Source of the DNA: Myxococcales bacterium
GTDB taxonomy: Bacteria > Myxococcota_A > UBA9160 > UBA4427
Length of the DNA: 32,849 bases
Assembly (NCBI GenBank): GCA_014240165.1
Contig: JAAZXM010000016.1
Coordinates: 1-32,849 of the forward strand
Direction of reading: 5' to 3'
Shown here: positions 8,146 through 15,546 of the stretch, one piece after another
Numbering within the stretch: the stretch's first letter is position 1
How the letters are laid out: each line of letters starts with the position of its first letter
Notes under the pieces: model-generated
The model's database searches: none
Told to the model about the DNA's origin: nothing
What the model saw: the letters and a program-made list of their open reading frames with translations, nothing else
Made by a program: the position numbers and the translations under genes

Positions 8146-9174
8146 TCAGAGGATCGAAGCCATACGCTGGAACATCCAATAGGCCGCCAGGCTTCCAATC
8201 GCGTAGGCGGGTGTGCGCTGGAGCCAGCCGGGTAGGGTGGCGAGCCGTCCGCCCAGGGCGGCGGCGACCAGAAGGATGACCGCGACGAAGGCCAGTTGCC
8301 CGAGTTCGATGCCCACGTTGAAGGCGAAGAGCGCGAGGGGGATCTCATCGTCGGGTAGCCCGATCTCCGCAAGCGCACCGGCAAACCCCATGCCGTGGAG
8401 CAGGCCGAAGCCAAAGGCCATCAGCCAAGGCTTTCGCCGCAGCAGGCTGGGCTTGGGTTTATCGGCGGCGGTCAGTTCCACCGCCAGTAGCAGCACGCTG
8501 GCGGCGATCAGGATTTCGATCAAGGCCGAGGGGACGCGGACCAGGCCGAGGGCCACGATGGAAAGCGTGAGGCTGTGGCCCACGGTAAAGGCCGTGACGG
8601 TCTTGACCAGGGGCCGGGCGCCCACCACCAGCAGCACGAGACCGAGGACGAAGAGCAGGTGATCCGGGCCGGTGAGGATATGTTCGAAGCCCAGGCCGGT
8701 ATAGGCCTCCAGCACCTGGATCTTCTCGGGCCGGGCGGGAATCTCGAACTCGGAATCGCCGGCCCGGAGTACTGTGCTCACCACGCGTCCGTCACCCAGG
8801 GTGACGCGAACCAGAACGTCGATCCGGGTGGCCTCCAGGCCGCGAACGGCGATTCGCCGCCCCACCCAGCTCTCACCGTCGGTGCATTCCACGAGCCAGC
8901 GGAGGGTGACGCTCTGTTCATCCTCGTCCGGGACAGGGTCGGAGATGGGCGGACAGGCTTGGGGAAGCTGGGGCCGGATATCAGCCCCGCGTGGTCGCAA
9001 ACGCGAGGTCTTCCAGGCGATCTCGGCGCGGCCCTCGCCCTGGGATTCAATCTCGAGCAGTGCGGGGGCCAGGGGATGGGCGTGGGCGGCGGTGGCCAGG
9101 GTGAGCCCCATCAGGATCGCGGCCAATAAGGGGCCCGATCGCGGCATTCGGGCTCGGCTCGGTCTCTCGTTCAC
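8146..9174 (-). CDS. HupE/UreJ-family membrane protein with signal peptide and large periplasmic domain
   Basis: The product is about 342 residues. GTG 9174 is chosen because GAGGAAG lies just before it; ATG 9147 is the alternative. A signal peptide ends at ATAAHAHP. A periplasmic domain of roughly 150 residues follows, then about six or seven membrane helices. Helix motifs are those of HupE/UreJ: HILTGPDHLLFVLGL, AFTVGHSLTLSI, FGFGLLHGMGFAGAL and FNVGIELGQ. The HX5DH motif is shared with nickel/cobalt transporters, and HupE/UreJ proteins are proposed to move nickel or cobalt. This long form with an extra domain is widespread next to non-hydrogenase genes, so the metal role is inferred from the family. 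It ends 17 bases from the convergent Tat-protein gene and lies 76 bases downstream of the VOC gene. Confidence 0.8.
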   Translation of the reverse strand: MNERPSRARMPRSGPLLAAILMGLTLATAAHAHPLAPALLEIESQGEGRAEIAWKTSRLRPRGADIRPQLPQACPPISDPVPDEDEQSVTLRWLVECTDGESWVGRRIAVRGLEATRIDVLVRVTLGDGRVVSTVLRAGDSEFEIPARPEKIQVLEAYTGLGFEHILTGPDHLLFVLGLVLLVVGARPLVKTVTAFTVGHSLTLSIVALGLVRVPSALIEILIAASVLLLAVELTAADKPKPSLLRRKPWLMAFGFGLLHGMGFAGALAEIGLPDDEIPLALFAFNVGIELGQLAFVAVILLVAAALGGRLATLPGWLQRTPAYAIGSLAAYWMFQRMASIL

Positions 9175-9250
9175 TGGCTTCCTCGGTCGGTTCGCCCGGC
9201 GCCCGCAGCGGGGTCCGCGCACTGAAACGCTCTCGTGGGTCGCTTTCGAA

Positions 9251-9802
9251 CTAGGTCGAGGTGGCGACCGAGGTTTCCTTGGCGGAATCGGCGGGAATGC
9301 TTTCGGGGGGCGATCGGAGCAGGCGAAGGGCCTCCTCCTCTCCTTGAGCGAAAGCCTGGGTATCGGTGGTGACGCAAAATTCCACCATGATGCCGTTCGG
9401 ATCGACGAGATAGATCGAGCGGCACCAACCGTGGTCGACTTCCTGGAGTTGATCGATGCCCCGCTCGTGGAGCTGCCCCACCATGGCGCGCAATTCCTCT
9501 TCGCTATCGAGTCGGAAGGCGATGTGGTTGACCCAGATGGGAAGACCCGCGCCCAGGGAGACCGCCGTCTGATAATCCTCTTTCTCGCCCACATCTTCGA
9601 TCTGGAAGAAGGCGAGGTAATCGCCGTTGCCCATGTCGAAGAAGAAGTGGCGGAAATAGCCGTCGCCCTGGCGATGGTTTTCCGTATGCACCAGGGGCAT
9701 GCCCAGTTTTTCGCTGTAGAAGGCGTGGGTGGCTTCGGGATCCCGGGTCGCGTAGGCGACGTGGTGCAGGCTCTTCGAAAGAATCGGGGAGGGGGTTGCC
9801 AT
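9251..9802 (-). CDS. VOC-fold protein (glyoxalase/extradiol dioxygenase superfamily)
   Basis: The 183-residue protein has one vicinal-oxygen-chelate module. The first half opens LHHVAYATRDPEATHAFY, with a metal-ligand type His. The second half opens LPIWVNHIAFRLDSEEEL, again with a candidate ligand His, and ends in DPNGIMVEFCVTT with a candidate ligand Glu. The metal-dependent reaction could be isomerisation, ring cleavage or epoxide/thiol addition; sequence alone does not decide. ATG 9802 is preceded by CGGAGA. Upstream sequence in the same frame runs antisense to the thioredoxin-fusion gene and is not coding. It is divergent from the thioredoxin-fusion/selenoprotein pair across a 201-base gap and may share control with it. 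Confidence 0.85.
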   Translation of the reverse strand: MATPSPILSKSLHHVAYATRDPEATHAFYSEKLGMPLVHTENHRQGDGYFRHFFFDMGNGDYLAFFQIEDVGEKEDYQTAVSLGAGLPIWVNHIAFRLDSEEELRAMVGQLHERGIDQLQEVDHGWCRSIYLVDPNGIMVEFCVTTDTQAFAQGEEEALRLLRSPPESIPADSAKETSVATST

Positions 9803-9947
9803 GGCGTGGTCTCCGGGTGGGGCCGGGCGTTGGGCCGGCGCAGAATCCGCCCAAGGGTACGTCAGACAGGGAAGGGCAGCCAAGCCGAACGCATCGGCCG
9901 CCGGCTGATCCGCGCAGCGGAAAGTTCCAGGCTCGCTACTCTTCCCA

Positions 9948-9960
9948 GCGTTCAGAACGC
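9948..9960. promoter_or_regulatory. 13-bp perfect palindrome, candidate operator
   Basis: GCGTTC-A-GAACGC is a perfect inverted repeat in the divergent gap, 43 bases before the thioredoxin-fusion start and close to a weak -10-like TACTCT (9937-9942). No regulator gene is adjacent. A chance occurrence is possible. Confidence 0.3.
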
Positions 9961-10003
9961 GGAGGGCGCGGCCCCCCGAGCCCTTCGCAAGGAGTCCCCC
10001 AGC

Positions 10004-11449
10004 ATGAGCGATTCCCCGCGTCCGCCGCTGCCGTCGGGCCTTGTGGCCTTCGTCAAGCGCGATTGCCCCACCTGCGAGTTGGTGGTGCCGGTGCTCGAGC
10101 GATTGGCGGGCGATGCTGCTCTGACCATCTACTGCCAGGACGATCCGTCCTTTCCCGAAGGCGCGGGGGCCGTGGATGACACGACCCTCGAACGCTCGTG
10201 GCATCACGGCATCGAAACGGTGCCCACCCTGCTCGCCGTGGACGAGGGCATCGAACGCGCGCGGACCGAGGGCTGGGATCGCGAAGAATGGGAACGTCTG
10301 AGCGGCCTCTCCGAGTTGGGCGCGGAGCTTCCGGCCTTCCGGCCGGGTTGTGGGTCGCTCTCGGTGGATCCGGAGCACGCCCTGGATCTGGCTGTTCGCT
10401 TCGGCGCCGACACGATGAAGTCGCGCCGGGTGGCGTTTGCAGCCCAGGAAGACGAGGTGGAGGCGGCCTTCGAACGGGGCTGGACCGACGGGCTTCCGGT
10501 GGTTCCGCCCACCGAGCGGAGAGTTCTGGCGATGCTCCAGGGGACAAGGCGCAAACCCGACGAGGTGGTGGCGGTGGTGCCTCCGGATCTGGTGGAGTGC
10601 ACGGTGGAAAAGGTGGCCATCAACGCCGTGATGGCGGGTTGTCGGCCCGAGTACCTGCCCGTGGTCCTGGCGGCGGTGGAGGCCGCCTGCACCGAGCAAT
10701 TCAATATGCACGGTCTGCTGGCCACCACGATGCCGGCGGGCCCGGTGATCATCGTCAATGGGCCGATTCGCCGGGCCATCGGAATGAATTCGGGGAGGAA
10801 TGTTTTCGGCCAGGGAAACCGGGCGAACAGCACCATCGGCCGCGCACTGCAATTGGTGGTCCGCAACGTCGGGGGCGGCCGGCCCGGGGAGGTGGATCGA
10901 GCCACGTTCGGGAACCCGGGAAAGGTCTCCTTCTGTTTCGCCGAGGACGAGGAGGGCTCGCCCTGGGGTCCCTTATCCGCCGACCTGGGAGCGGAGCCCG
11001 GGGTCAGCACGGTGACACTCTTTCCGGGCGAGGGTCCGCGGATCATTGTCGACCAACTCTCTCGGGAGCCCGAGTCCCTGGCCCGCTCCTACGCGGCGAA
11101 CCTGCGCACCCTGATCCATCCGAAACTCGTGCTGGCTTTCGATTGTGTGCTGGCCATTGGCCCCGAACACGCCCGGGTTTTCCGCGAGGCGGGCTGGAGC
11201 AAAGCGCAAATCACCGATCGGCTTCACGAATTGCTGCTGATCCCCAAGGAAGAACTCGTTCAGGGGGCCGGGGGCATCACCGAAGGCATCCCCCCGGAGG
11301 TTCCCGCTCCGGCCCTTCCCAAGTTTCGTCCCGGCGGTATCCTGCTCGTCTACTGTGGCGGCGACGCCGGACTCTTTTCCACCATGATCGGCGGCTGGGT
11401 GACCGGCGATACAGGCAGCCAGACCACACTTCGGGAGATCCGACCTTGA
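10004..11449 (+). CDS. thioredoxin-like domain fused to a large uncharacterised domain; partner of the UGSC selenoprotein
   Basis: The 481-residue protein starts at ATG 10004, with AAGGAG nine bases upstream. Residues 1 to about 115 look thioredoxin-like: FVKRDCPTCELVVPVLERL holds a CxxC pair (C21, C24), and ETVPTLLAV supplies the family's cis-proline. From about residue 130 to the end is a domain I cannot name; it contains RGWTDGLPVVPPTERRV (W160 onward), PAGPVIIVNGPIRRAIGMNS and GNPGKVSFCFAEDEEG. I recognise the WTDGLPVVPPT pattern from uncharacterised proteins that accompany UGSC-family proteins. The next gene starts inside this stop codon. I infer the thioredoxin part delivers reducing equivalents to, or receives them from, the selenoprotein, with the large domain binding the unknown substrate. 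No signal peptide, so cytoplasmic. Confidence 0.8.
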   Translation: MSDSPRPPLPSGLVAFVKRDCPTCELVVPVLERLAGDAALTIYCQDDPSFPEGAGAVDDTTLERSWHHGIETVPTLLAVDEGIERARTEGWDREEWERLSGLSELGAELPAFRPGCGSLSVDPEHALDLAVRFGADTMKSRRVAFAAQEDEVEAAFERGWTDGLPVVPPTERRVLAMLQGTRRKPDEVVAVVPPDLVECTVEKVAINAVMAGCRPEYLPVVLAAVEAACTEQFNMHGLLATTMPAGPVIIVNGPIRRAIGMNSGRNVFGQGNRANSTIGRALQLVVRNVGGGRPGEVDRATFGNPGKVSFCFAEDEEGSPWGPLSADLGAEPGVSTVTLFPGEGPRIIVDQLSREPESLARSYAANLRTLIHPKLVLAFDCVLAIGPEHARVFREAGWSKAQITDRLHELLLIPKEELVQGAGGITEGIPPEVPAPALPKFRPGGILLVYCGGDAGLFSTMIGGWVTGDTGSQTTLREIRP

Positions 11450-11991
11450 GCGTATCCAAACAGGCCACAGCCGGGCCCTACGTCGTTCTCGACCCTACCG
11501 GTGAGCGGTCGCTGCCGATTCGCGAGCGCCTGGCCCGGCCTTCGACTCTCGAAGGGCTCGACCTGGCCCTGCTGGATATCTCCAAGGCCCGGGGCGATGT
11601 ATTCATGGATCGCTTGGAGACGCTTTTCGCCGAGCGCGGTGCCCGGGTCAAACGTTTCAGCAAGCCCACTTTTACCAAGCCCGCGCCGCCGGATGTACGC
11701 CGGCAGATCGCCGAGGAATGCGCCGCGGTGGTGGAAGCCCTGGCGGATTGAGGCAGCTGCACGTCGTGCAGTGTGCACGACATGGTGAACCTCGAAGGCC
11801 AGGGCGTGCCCGGTGTTTTCATTGCCAGCGATGTATTCGAGGACGGTGCAATCCGTCAGGCTACAGCTCTGGGCGCCGACCCGGCGGCGGTCTATATCCC
11901 CCATCCGATCCAGGATCGCAGCGATGACGAGATGGTGGCGCTGGCCGATGCAGCTTTTGGGGAAATCGTCGACCGCTTGATCGCGAACTGA
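11446..11991 (+). CDS. UGSC-family selenoprotein (in-frame UGA read as selenocysteine)
   Basis: Read through the TGA at 11749-11751, this is one 181-residue protein with Sec at residue 102. The start is TTG 11446, overlapping the preceding TGA (TTGA), with GGGAG (11433-11437) eight bases upstream. The N-terminal half has LDLALLDISKARGDVFMD and ARVKRFSKPTFTKPAPP. The centre is EALAD-U-GSCTSCSVHD, followed by LEGQGVPGVFIASDVF and AVYIPHPIQDRSDDEM. This is the pattern of the UGSC (seleno)protein family, whose name comes from this motif. U102, C105 and C108 form a UxxCxxC redox series. The codons after the TGA carry family sequence with no ribosome site of their own, and a SECIS-like hairpin follows. 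Function is unknown; a redox role with the upstream thioredoxin fusion is inferred. The selenocysteine biosynthesis genes are not in this window. Confidence 0.88.
11749..11751 (+). other. in-frame UGA, predicted selenocysteine codon (Sec102)
   Basis: TGA lies between GAT (Asp101) and GGC (Gly103) and begins the U-G-S-C motif. Some homologues of such proteins carry Cys at the Sec position. Both sides of the codon are in the same frame and both carry family sequence. Confidence 0.87.
11763..11781 (+). promoter_or_regulatory. SECIS-like hairpin for selenocysteine insertion
   Basis: GTCGTGCA and TGCACGAC pair perfectly over 8 bp around a GTG loop (or 7 bp around AGTGT). The loop starts 20 bases after the last base of the UGA. 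Bacterial SECIS elements lie inside the coding sequence just after the UGA, with a small loop carrying G in its first two positions, roughly 16-37 bases away. All of these conditions are met. Confidence 0.75.
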
Positions 11992-12054
11992 ACTGCTCTG
12001 GCGGCCTGTGTGGTTCGGGCGCGCCGGGGGGCAGTCCTTGGGGGGAAGCAAGCG

Positions 12055-12447
12055 ATGCTGAAGTGGGTTCTGATCGCCTTGGGGGGTGGGCTCGGCACTC
12101 TGGCCCGCTATGGGATTACGGGTCTCACCGAGCGCATCAGCGAGACCCATCTGCCCCTGGGCACCCTGACGGTGAACCTGGCGGGATGCCTCTTGGTCGG
12201 GGGGCTCTCCGCGTATTTCGCCGGTCCCGTGGAAGTGCGCGAGGAATACCGCTGGGCGCTCACCGTGGGCTTTCTCGGGGGCTTCACCACCTTCGCCGCC
12301 TTCGGTTTCGAAACCTTTGCTCTCTTCGAGAACCGGCAGGCCGGTTTGGCCCTGGCCAACGTTCTGCTGGCCAATCTCGGCGGGCTGCTGGCGGTCTGGG
12401 CGGGCTATCGCCTGGTGGGCATGTTCCTGCCCGCCGCTTCCGCCTGA
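12055..12447 (+). CDS. crcB: CrcB/Fluc fluoride ion channel
   Basis: The 130-residue protein has four hydrophobic helices and the family motifs GGGLGTLARYGI, LGTLTVNLAGCLLVG and VGFLGGFTTFAAFGFE. Fluc proteins work as antiparallel dimers that let toxic fluoride leave the cell; a single gene, as here, implies a homodimer. ATG 12055 follows a G-rich site (GGGGGAAG). It starts 63 bases after the selenoprotein stop on the same strand, so the two may be co-transcribed. I looked for a fluoride riboswitch in the short gap and saw none. Confidence 0.92.
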   Translation: MLKWVLIALGGGLGTLARYGITGLTERISETHLPLGTLTVNLAGCLLVGGLSAYFAGPVEVREEYRWALTVGFLGGFTTFAAFGFETFALFENRQAGLALANVLLANLGGLLAVWAGYRLVGMFLPAASA

Positions 12448-12457
12448 GGGCGGCGGG
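12430..12457. terminator. GC-rich hairpin over the crcB stop, possible terminator between convergent genes
   Basis: CCCGCCGC (12430-12437) and GCGGCGGG (12450-12457) pair perfectly over 8 bp with a 12-base loop holding the crcB stop codon. There is no U-tract, so intrinsic termination is uncertain. It sits in the short gap before the convergent P450 gene. Confidence 0.3.
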
Positions 12458-12471
12458 GCGCGCGAGCGACC

Positions 12472-13701
12472 CTACGCCTCGGGGGTGAAGCGCACCTTCA
12501 TCTCCGTGCAGCTTCGCACCAGGGACGAGGGCTTGAGTACGGGCCCGCCTGCGCTGAATTCCATGTCGGGGATTCGCGCGAGGAGTTCGCGAAAGGCCAC
12601 CCGCATTTCCATTCGAGCGAGATTCGCTCCCAGGCAAAAATGGCTGCCGATGCCGAATGCCAGGTGGCTGGGGTTGCGGTCGATGCGGAAGGTGTCGGGA
12701 TCCTCGAACTCGCGTGGGTCGCGATTTCCCGCCGGGTAGACAATCAGGACTTTCTCGCCCTCGCGGATCTTCTGGCCGTGGATCTCCGTGTCCTGGGTCA
12801 CGGTGCGGCCGAAGCTGTGGACCGGGGACACTACGCGCAGCATTTCCTCCACCGCTCCGGGGATCAGCGCCGGGTCCTCGATCAGGCGCTGGCGTTGGTC
12901 GGGGTGCTCGATGAGAAGCTGCATGCCGCCCGAGATGCCATTCCGTGTGGTCTCGTTTCCCGCCACCATCAGCAGGGTGAGCAGCATGATGAGTTCGTGG
13001 TTGGCGAGTTCGCCGTGATCCATGCCCGCGGCTTCGCCCATGACATCGCGGTTTTCGAATTTCTTCAGCAGGCCCTCTTCGTCGGCACCCACCAGGATGC
13101 TCACGAGGTCATCTTGAGGTTCCCGCCGCCGGGTCTCGAGGATATCCGTGAGGTAGGAGGAGTATTCCACGAACGCATTTCCGGCCGCCGCCATGATGTC
13201 CGGATTATCGAAGTTCCCGTCCCCCGCGATCATGGCATCGGACCAATTGTGAAAGCGCTGTCGGTCCTTCTTGTGGATGCCCATCATCTCGGCGATCAGC
13301 AGCAAGGGCAGTGGTACCGCGATGGCGTCGACGAAATCGCATTCGCCCTTCTTGGCCACGGCATCGATGGCCTCGGTGGTGATTTCGAGAAAGGTCTCTT
13401 CGAGTTTCTTGACCATTCGCGGCGTAAAGCCCCGGTTGATCATGGCCCTCAGGTGGCCGTGGCGCGGCTCGGCCTCATCGATCAAGCCGAGTTTCGAGCC
13501 CAGGGCCGGCCGGACGCCTTCGGCGGAGGTGAAGAGCTCCTGATGCTTCGACACGTAGGATATGTCGGCAAAGCGCGTGATGACCCACAATTCATCGGCC
13601 TCGGACCAGTAGACGGGTTCGTTGTCCTGGAGCCAACGCAGGCGATCCTTCATGCGCGGGTCCCAGCTGGGTGCGGCGAGGTAGGGGACGTCGATGTCCA
13701 T
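12472..13701 (-). CDS. cytochrome P450, bacterial class I
   Basis: Haem monooxygenase of 409 residues; ATG 13701 is preceded by AAAGGAG. All diagnostic motifs are present: the I-helix oxygen-activation stretch LLMVAGNETTRNG, the K-helix ExxR as EEMLR, and the haem-binding loop FGIGSHFCLGANLARME with the axial ligand near C356. It is soluble, without a membrane anchor, so it needs separate ferredoxin and reductase partners; none is in the window. The motif forms resemble actinobacterial and proteobacterial CYPs acting on steroids, terpenes or fatty acids, but the substrate cannot be fixed from sequence. The TetR gene lies 46 bases upstream on the same strand and probably controls it in one transcript. 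Confidence 0.94.
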   Translation of the reverse strand: MDIDVPYLAAPSWDPRMKDRLRWLQDNEPVYWSEADELWVITRFADISYVSKHQELFTSAEGVRPALGSKLGLIDEAEPRHGHLRAMINRGFTPRMVKKLEETFLEITTEAIDAVAKKGECDFVDAIAVPLPLLLIAEMMGIHKKDRQRFHNWSDAMIAGDGNFDNPDIMAAAGNAFVEYSSYLTDILETRRREPQDDLVSILVGADEEGLLKKFENRDVMGEAAGMDHGELANHELIMLLTLLMVAGNETTRNGISGGMQLLIEHPDQRQRLIEDPALIPGAVEEMLRVVSPVHSFGRTVTQDTEIHGQKIREGEKVLIVYPAGNRDPREFEDPDTFRIDRNPSHLAFGIGSHFCLGANLARMEMRVAFRELLARIPDMEFSAGGPVLKPSSLVRSCTEMKVRFTPEA

Positions 13702-13747
13702 GGCATGGCTCCTTTGGGGTGGGGTGGAGTGGGGGCTGCGGGGGGCT

Positions 13748-14401
13748 TCAGTCGCCTGAATCACCCGGTGGCTCGATGGCCTGGATCAGGGATTCGAAGA
13801 TTTCGGCGTAGAACGCGCTACTGGCCTCGATGCCCGTTGGGGAGAGCGGGTCGCTGCCGGTGAGGTTTTCGGTCAGGGTCGCGGTGGTGAAGTGGCCGAC
13901 CACGATGTTGAAAAAGGTGACGAGCAGGTAGGGGATCTGCTCGGGCTTCCAGCGGTTGACCGCCGGTGTGGATTGGAGCATGGCGAGGCTTTGGGCGATG
14001 GCCGGGCGCAGCCAGCTCTCGAGCAGGGGCGCCAGGTGCTGGCCTCCCGCGAGCAACTCGTATTGGACCAGCCTCGGCAGGTTTGGCCGATTGCCCAACA
14101 ACTCCATCATCTCGCGAATCAATAGGGCCGGCGCCGGGTAGTCGGCGTCCGTTTGCTGGACCGATCGCGACAGCATTTCCAGCACCGGAGTCATGCCCCG
14201 CTCAAGGACCGCGGCATAGAGCGCTTCTTTGTTGGCGAAATGGTTGTAGAGGCTGGGGATGCGGATGCCCACGCCATCGGCCACGTCGCGAAGGGTCGTT
14301 CCCGCATAGCCCTTGCGGGCGAAGCAGGCCTCGGCGGCATCGAGAATCGATTCGGCGGTCTGGGTCCCGCGTCGGCGCGAGGGCAGGGGGGCTGTGGCCA
14401 T
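13748..14401 (-). CDS. TetR/AcrR-family transcriptional regulator
   Basis: The 217-residue protein has an N-terminal helix-turn-helix of TetR type: ESILDAAEACFARKGYAGTT, LRDVADGVGIRIPSLYNHF and ANKEALYAAVLERG. The variable C-terminal part would bind a small ligand, most simply the P450 substrate or a related lipid. It is first in a two-gene minus-strand unit with the P450. An inverted repeat in front of it overlaps a good promoter, so self-repression of the whole unit and release by ligand is likely. The ribosome site before ATG 14401 is weak. Confidence 0.92.
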   Translation of the reverse strand: MATAPLPSRRRGTQTAESILDAAEACFARKGYAGTTLRDVADGVGIRIPSLYNHFANKEALYAAVLERGMTPVLEMLSRSVQQTDADYPAPALLIREMMELLGNRPNLPRLVQYELLAGGQHLAPLLESWLRPAIAQSLAMLQSTPAVNRWKPEQIPYLLVTFFNIVVGHFTTATLTENLTGSDPLSPTGIEASSAFYAEIFESLIQAIEPPGDSGD

Positions 14402-14441
14402 GGGTTTCTTTCGGGGACGGATCGTGTGGAGAGGATCAATG

Positions 14442-14457
14442 ACTAACTAGCGTTAGT
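14442..14457. promoter_or_regulatory. inverted repeat, likely operator for the adjacent TetR protein
   Basis: ACTAAC-TAGC-GTTAGT, with perfect 6-bp arms and a 4-bp centre, lies 40 bases before the TetR start. It overlaps the predicted -10 box and is AT-rich in a GC-rich setting. This placement is typical of TetR autoregulation. Confidence 0.65.
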
Positions 14458-14482
14458 TTGTCATGTGTTGTGGATTTGTCAA
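14454..14482 (-). promoter_or_regulatory. sigma-70-type promoter for the TetR-P450 unit
   Basis: On the minus strand TTGACA (14482-14477, perfect -35) is followed after exactly 17 bases by AAACTA (14459-14454) as the -10. The -10 lies inside the inverted repeat, so a bound repressor would block polymerase. Confidence 0.55.
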
Positions 14483-14529
14483 GAGAGAATCTGCGGCCAA
14501 TTTAGACCGCTACCGGCCTCTGGCAGGCC

Positions 14530-15465
14530 CTAGCGGATCGCGACGGGGTTGATCACCGCCTGGACAGCACCCACGAAGCGCGGCTGGCCGAGGACGAAGA
14601 GAAACTCGCTGGCGTTGTCCGCGGCCAGGGCCCGGGTGTCCATGTTCTCGAGGATGTAGACACCGTTCTTGGCCAGCAATTCCGGATGGACGGGAAAGGC
14701 TGTCTTGGGATCCTCCGAGGGCAGAGCCTCCAGGGCCCAGGTATCCGCACCCACGGCCACGACGCCGAGTCCCGCGAGGTAGCGGGCCCCGCCGAGCCCC
14801 AACCCGGGTTGCCCGGACATGAAGCGCTTGGGGTCGCTCTCGGCGACGTCGAGCCAGCCCGTGTGGAAGAGCACCACGTCGCCCTTTTCCAATGCAACGC
14901 CCTGGGCGGCCGCAGCGGCGTCGATTTCCTTGCGATTGAACGCGGTGCCTTCGGTCACCGGGTTCATCCCATAATGCTTTGTCATGTCGAGCAGGACGCC
15001 CCGGGTCACGATCGGGGGCAGGGTATCGATGCCAAATTTGAGCAGCCCCTCGGTGGTGACGAACTCGCTGGCGTGGGTGTCGTTGTAGTAGACGTGGTCG
15101 GTGCCCATATGGCCGAGGCCATCGATTTGGCTTCCGATGCCCATCCACACGTTGATGAGGTCGTCGTTCCCCGTCGCCTTGTTGGTGCCCAGGGTCGCGC
15201 CGGTTCCATCCGAGAGCTGAGTCACGGTGAGTTGGTATGTGCGCGGGCCATAGGCCGGCGTCTCGCGGCCGGTGGGCACGCCGAGCGGGTAGCTCTTGCC
15301 CGTCTTGATCAGGCGCGCGGCAGCCACCACCTTGGCGGGAGACAGGTTGTTGATGGCGCCCAGCGTATCGTCGTCCCCGTATGGGGAGGCCGCTTGGGAG
15401 GGGGAGGCGAGCAGGGCCGAAAGGGCCAGGGCAAGGCTGAAGCGGCGCACGAAAGTCTGAAGCAT
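14530..15465 (-). CDS. secreted cyclase-family metal hydrolase (kynurenine formamidase-like fold)
   Basis: The 311-residue precursor starts at ATG 15465, with AGGAGA upstream. A signal peptide (FVRRFSLALALSALLASPSQAASP) implies export. The mature protein opens DDTLGAINNLSPAKVVAAAR and has the metal-site segment SQIDGLGHMGTDHVYYND, the subfamily's equivalent of the HxGTHxD motif. ITRGVLLD-like strands (IVTRGVLLDMTKHYG) and the segment EKGDVVLFHTGW are also typical. Relatives hydrolyse amide, lactone or cyclic-imide bonds using manganese or zinc; the substrate here is unknown. The gene is divergent from the luciferase-like oxidoreductase and lies 128 bases from the TetR gene. Confidence 0.85.
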   Translation of the reverse strand: MLQTFVRRFSLALALSALLASPSQAASPYGDDDTLGAINNLSPAKVVAAARLIKTGKSYPLGVPTGRETPAYGPRTYQLTVTQLSDGTGATLGTNKATGNDDLINVWMGIGSQIDGLGHMGTDHVYYNDTHASEFVTTEGLLKFGIDTLPPIVTRGVLLDMTKHYGMNPVTEGTAFNRKEIDAAAAAQGVALEKGDVVLFHTGWLDVAESDPKRFMSGQPGLGLGGARYLAGLGVVAVGADTWALEALPSEDPKTAFPVHPELLAKNGVYILENMDTRALAADNASEFLFVLGQPRFVGAVQAVINPVAIR

Positions 15466-15546
15466 CGGGTTCTCCTGGGCGGACAAAGCCGCGAGCGGCG
15501 GGATATCCCGACTCTAGGCCACAGTCCTGCGGCGGCGAAAGTGGCG

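Noticed and set aside
8774..11449. An 891-codon plus-strand open frame covering the HupE and VOC genes on the other strand
   Set aside because: Only the part from ATG 10004, with its AAGGAG site and thioredoxin motif, reads as protein. The earlier part is the antisense of two clear minus-strand genes.
11773..11991. Separate small gene starting at GTG 11773 after the TGA
   Set aside because: No ribosome site precedes it, and it begins inside the SECIS stem and in the middle of the UGSC motif. Readthrough explains it better.
11992..12054. Fluoride riboswitch before crcB
   Set aside because: The gap is only 63 bases and lacks the conserved crcB-motif core that I know.
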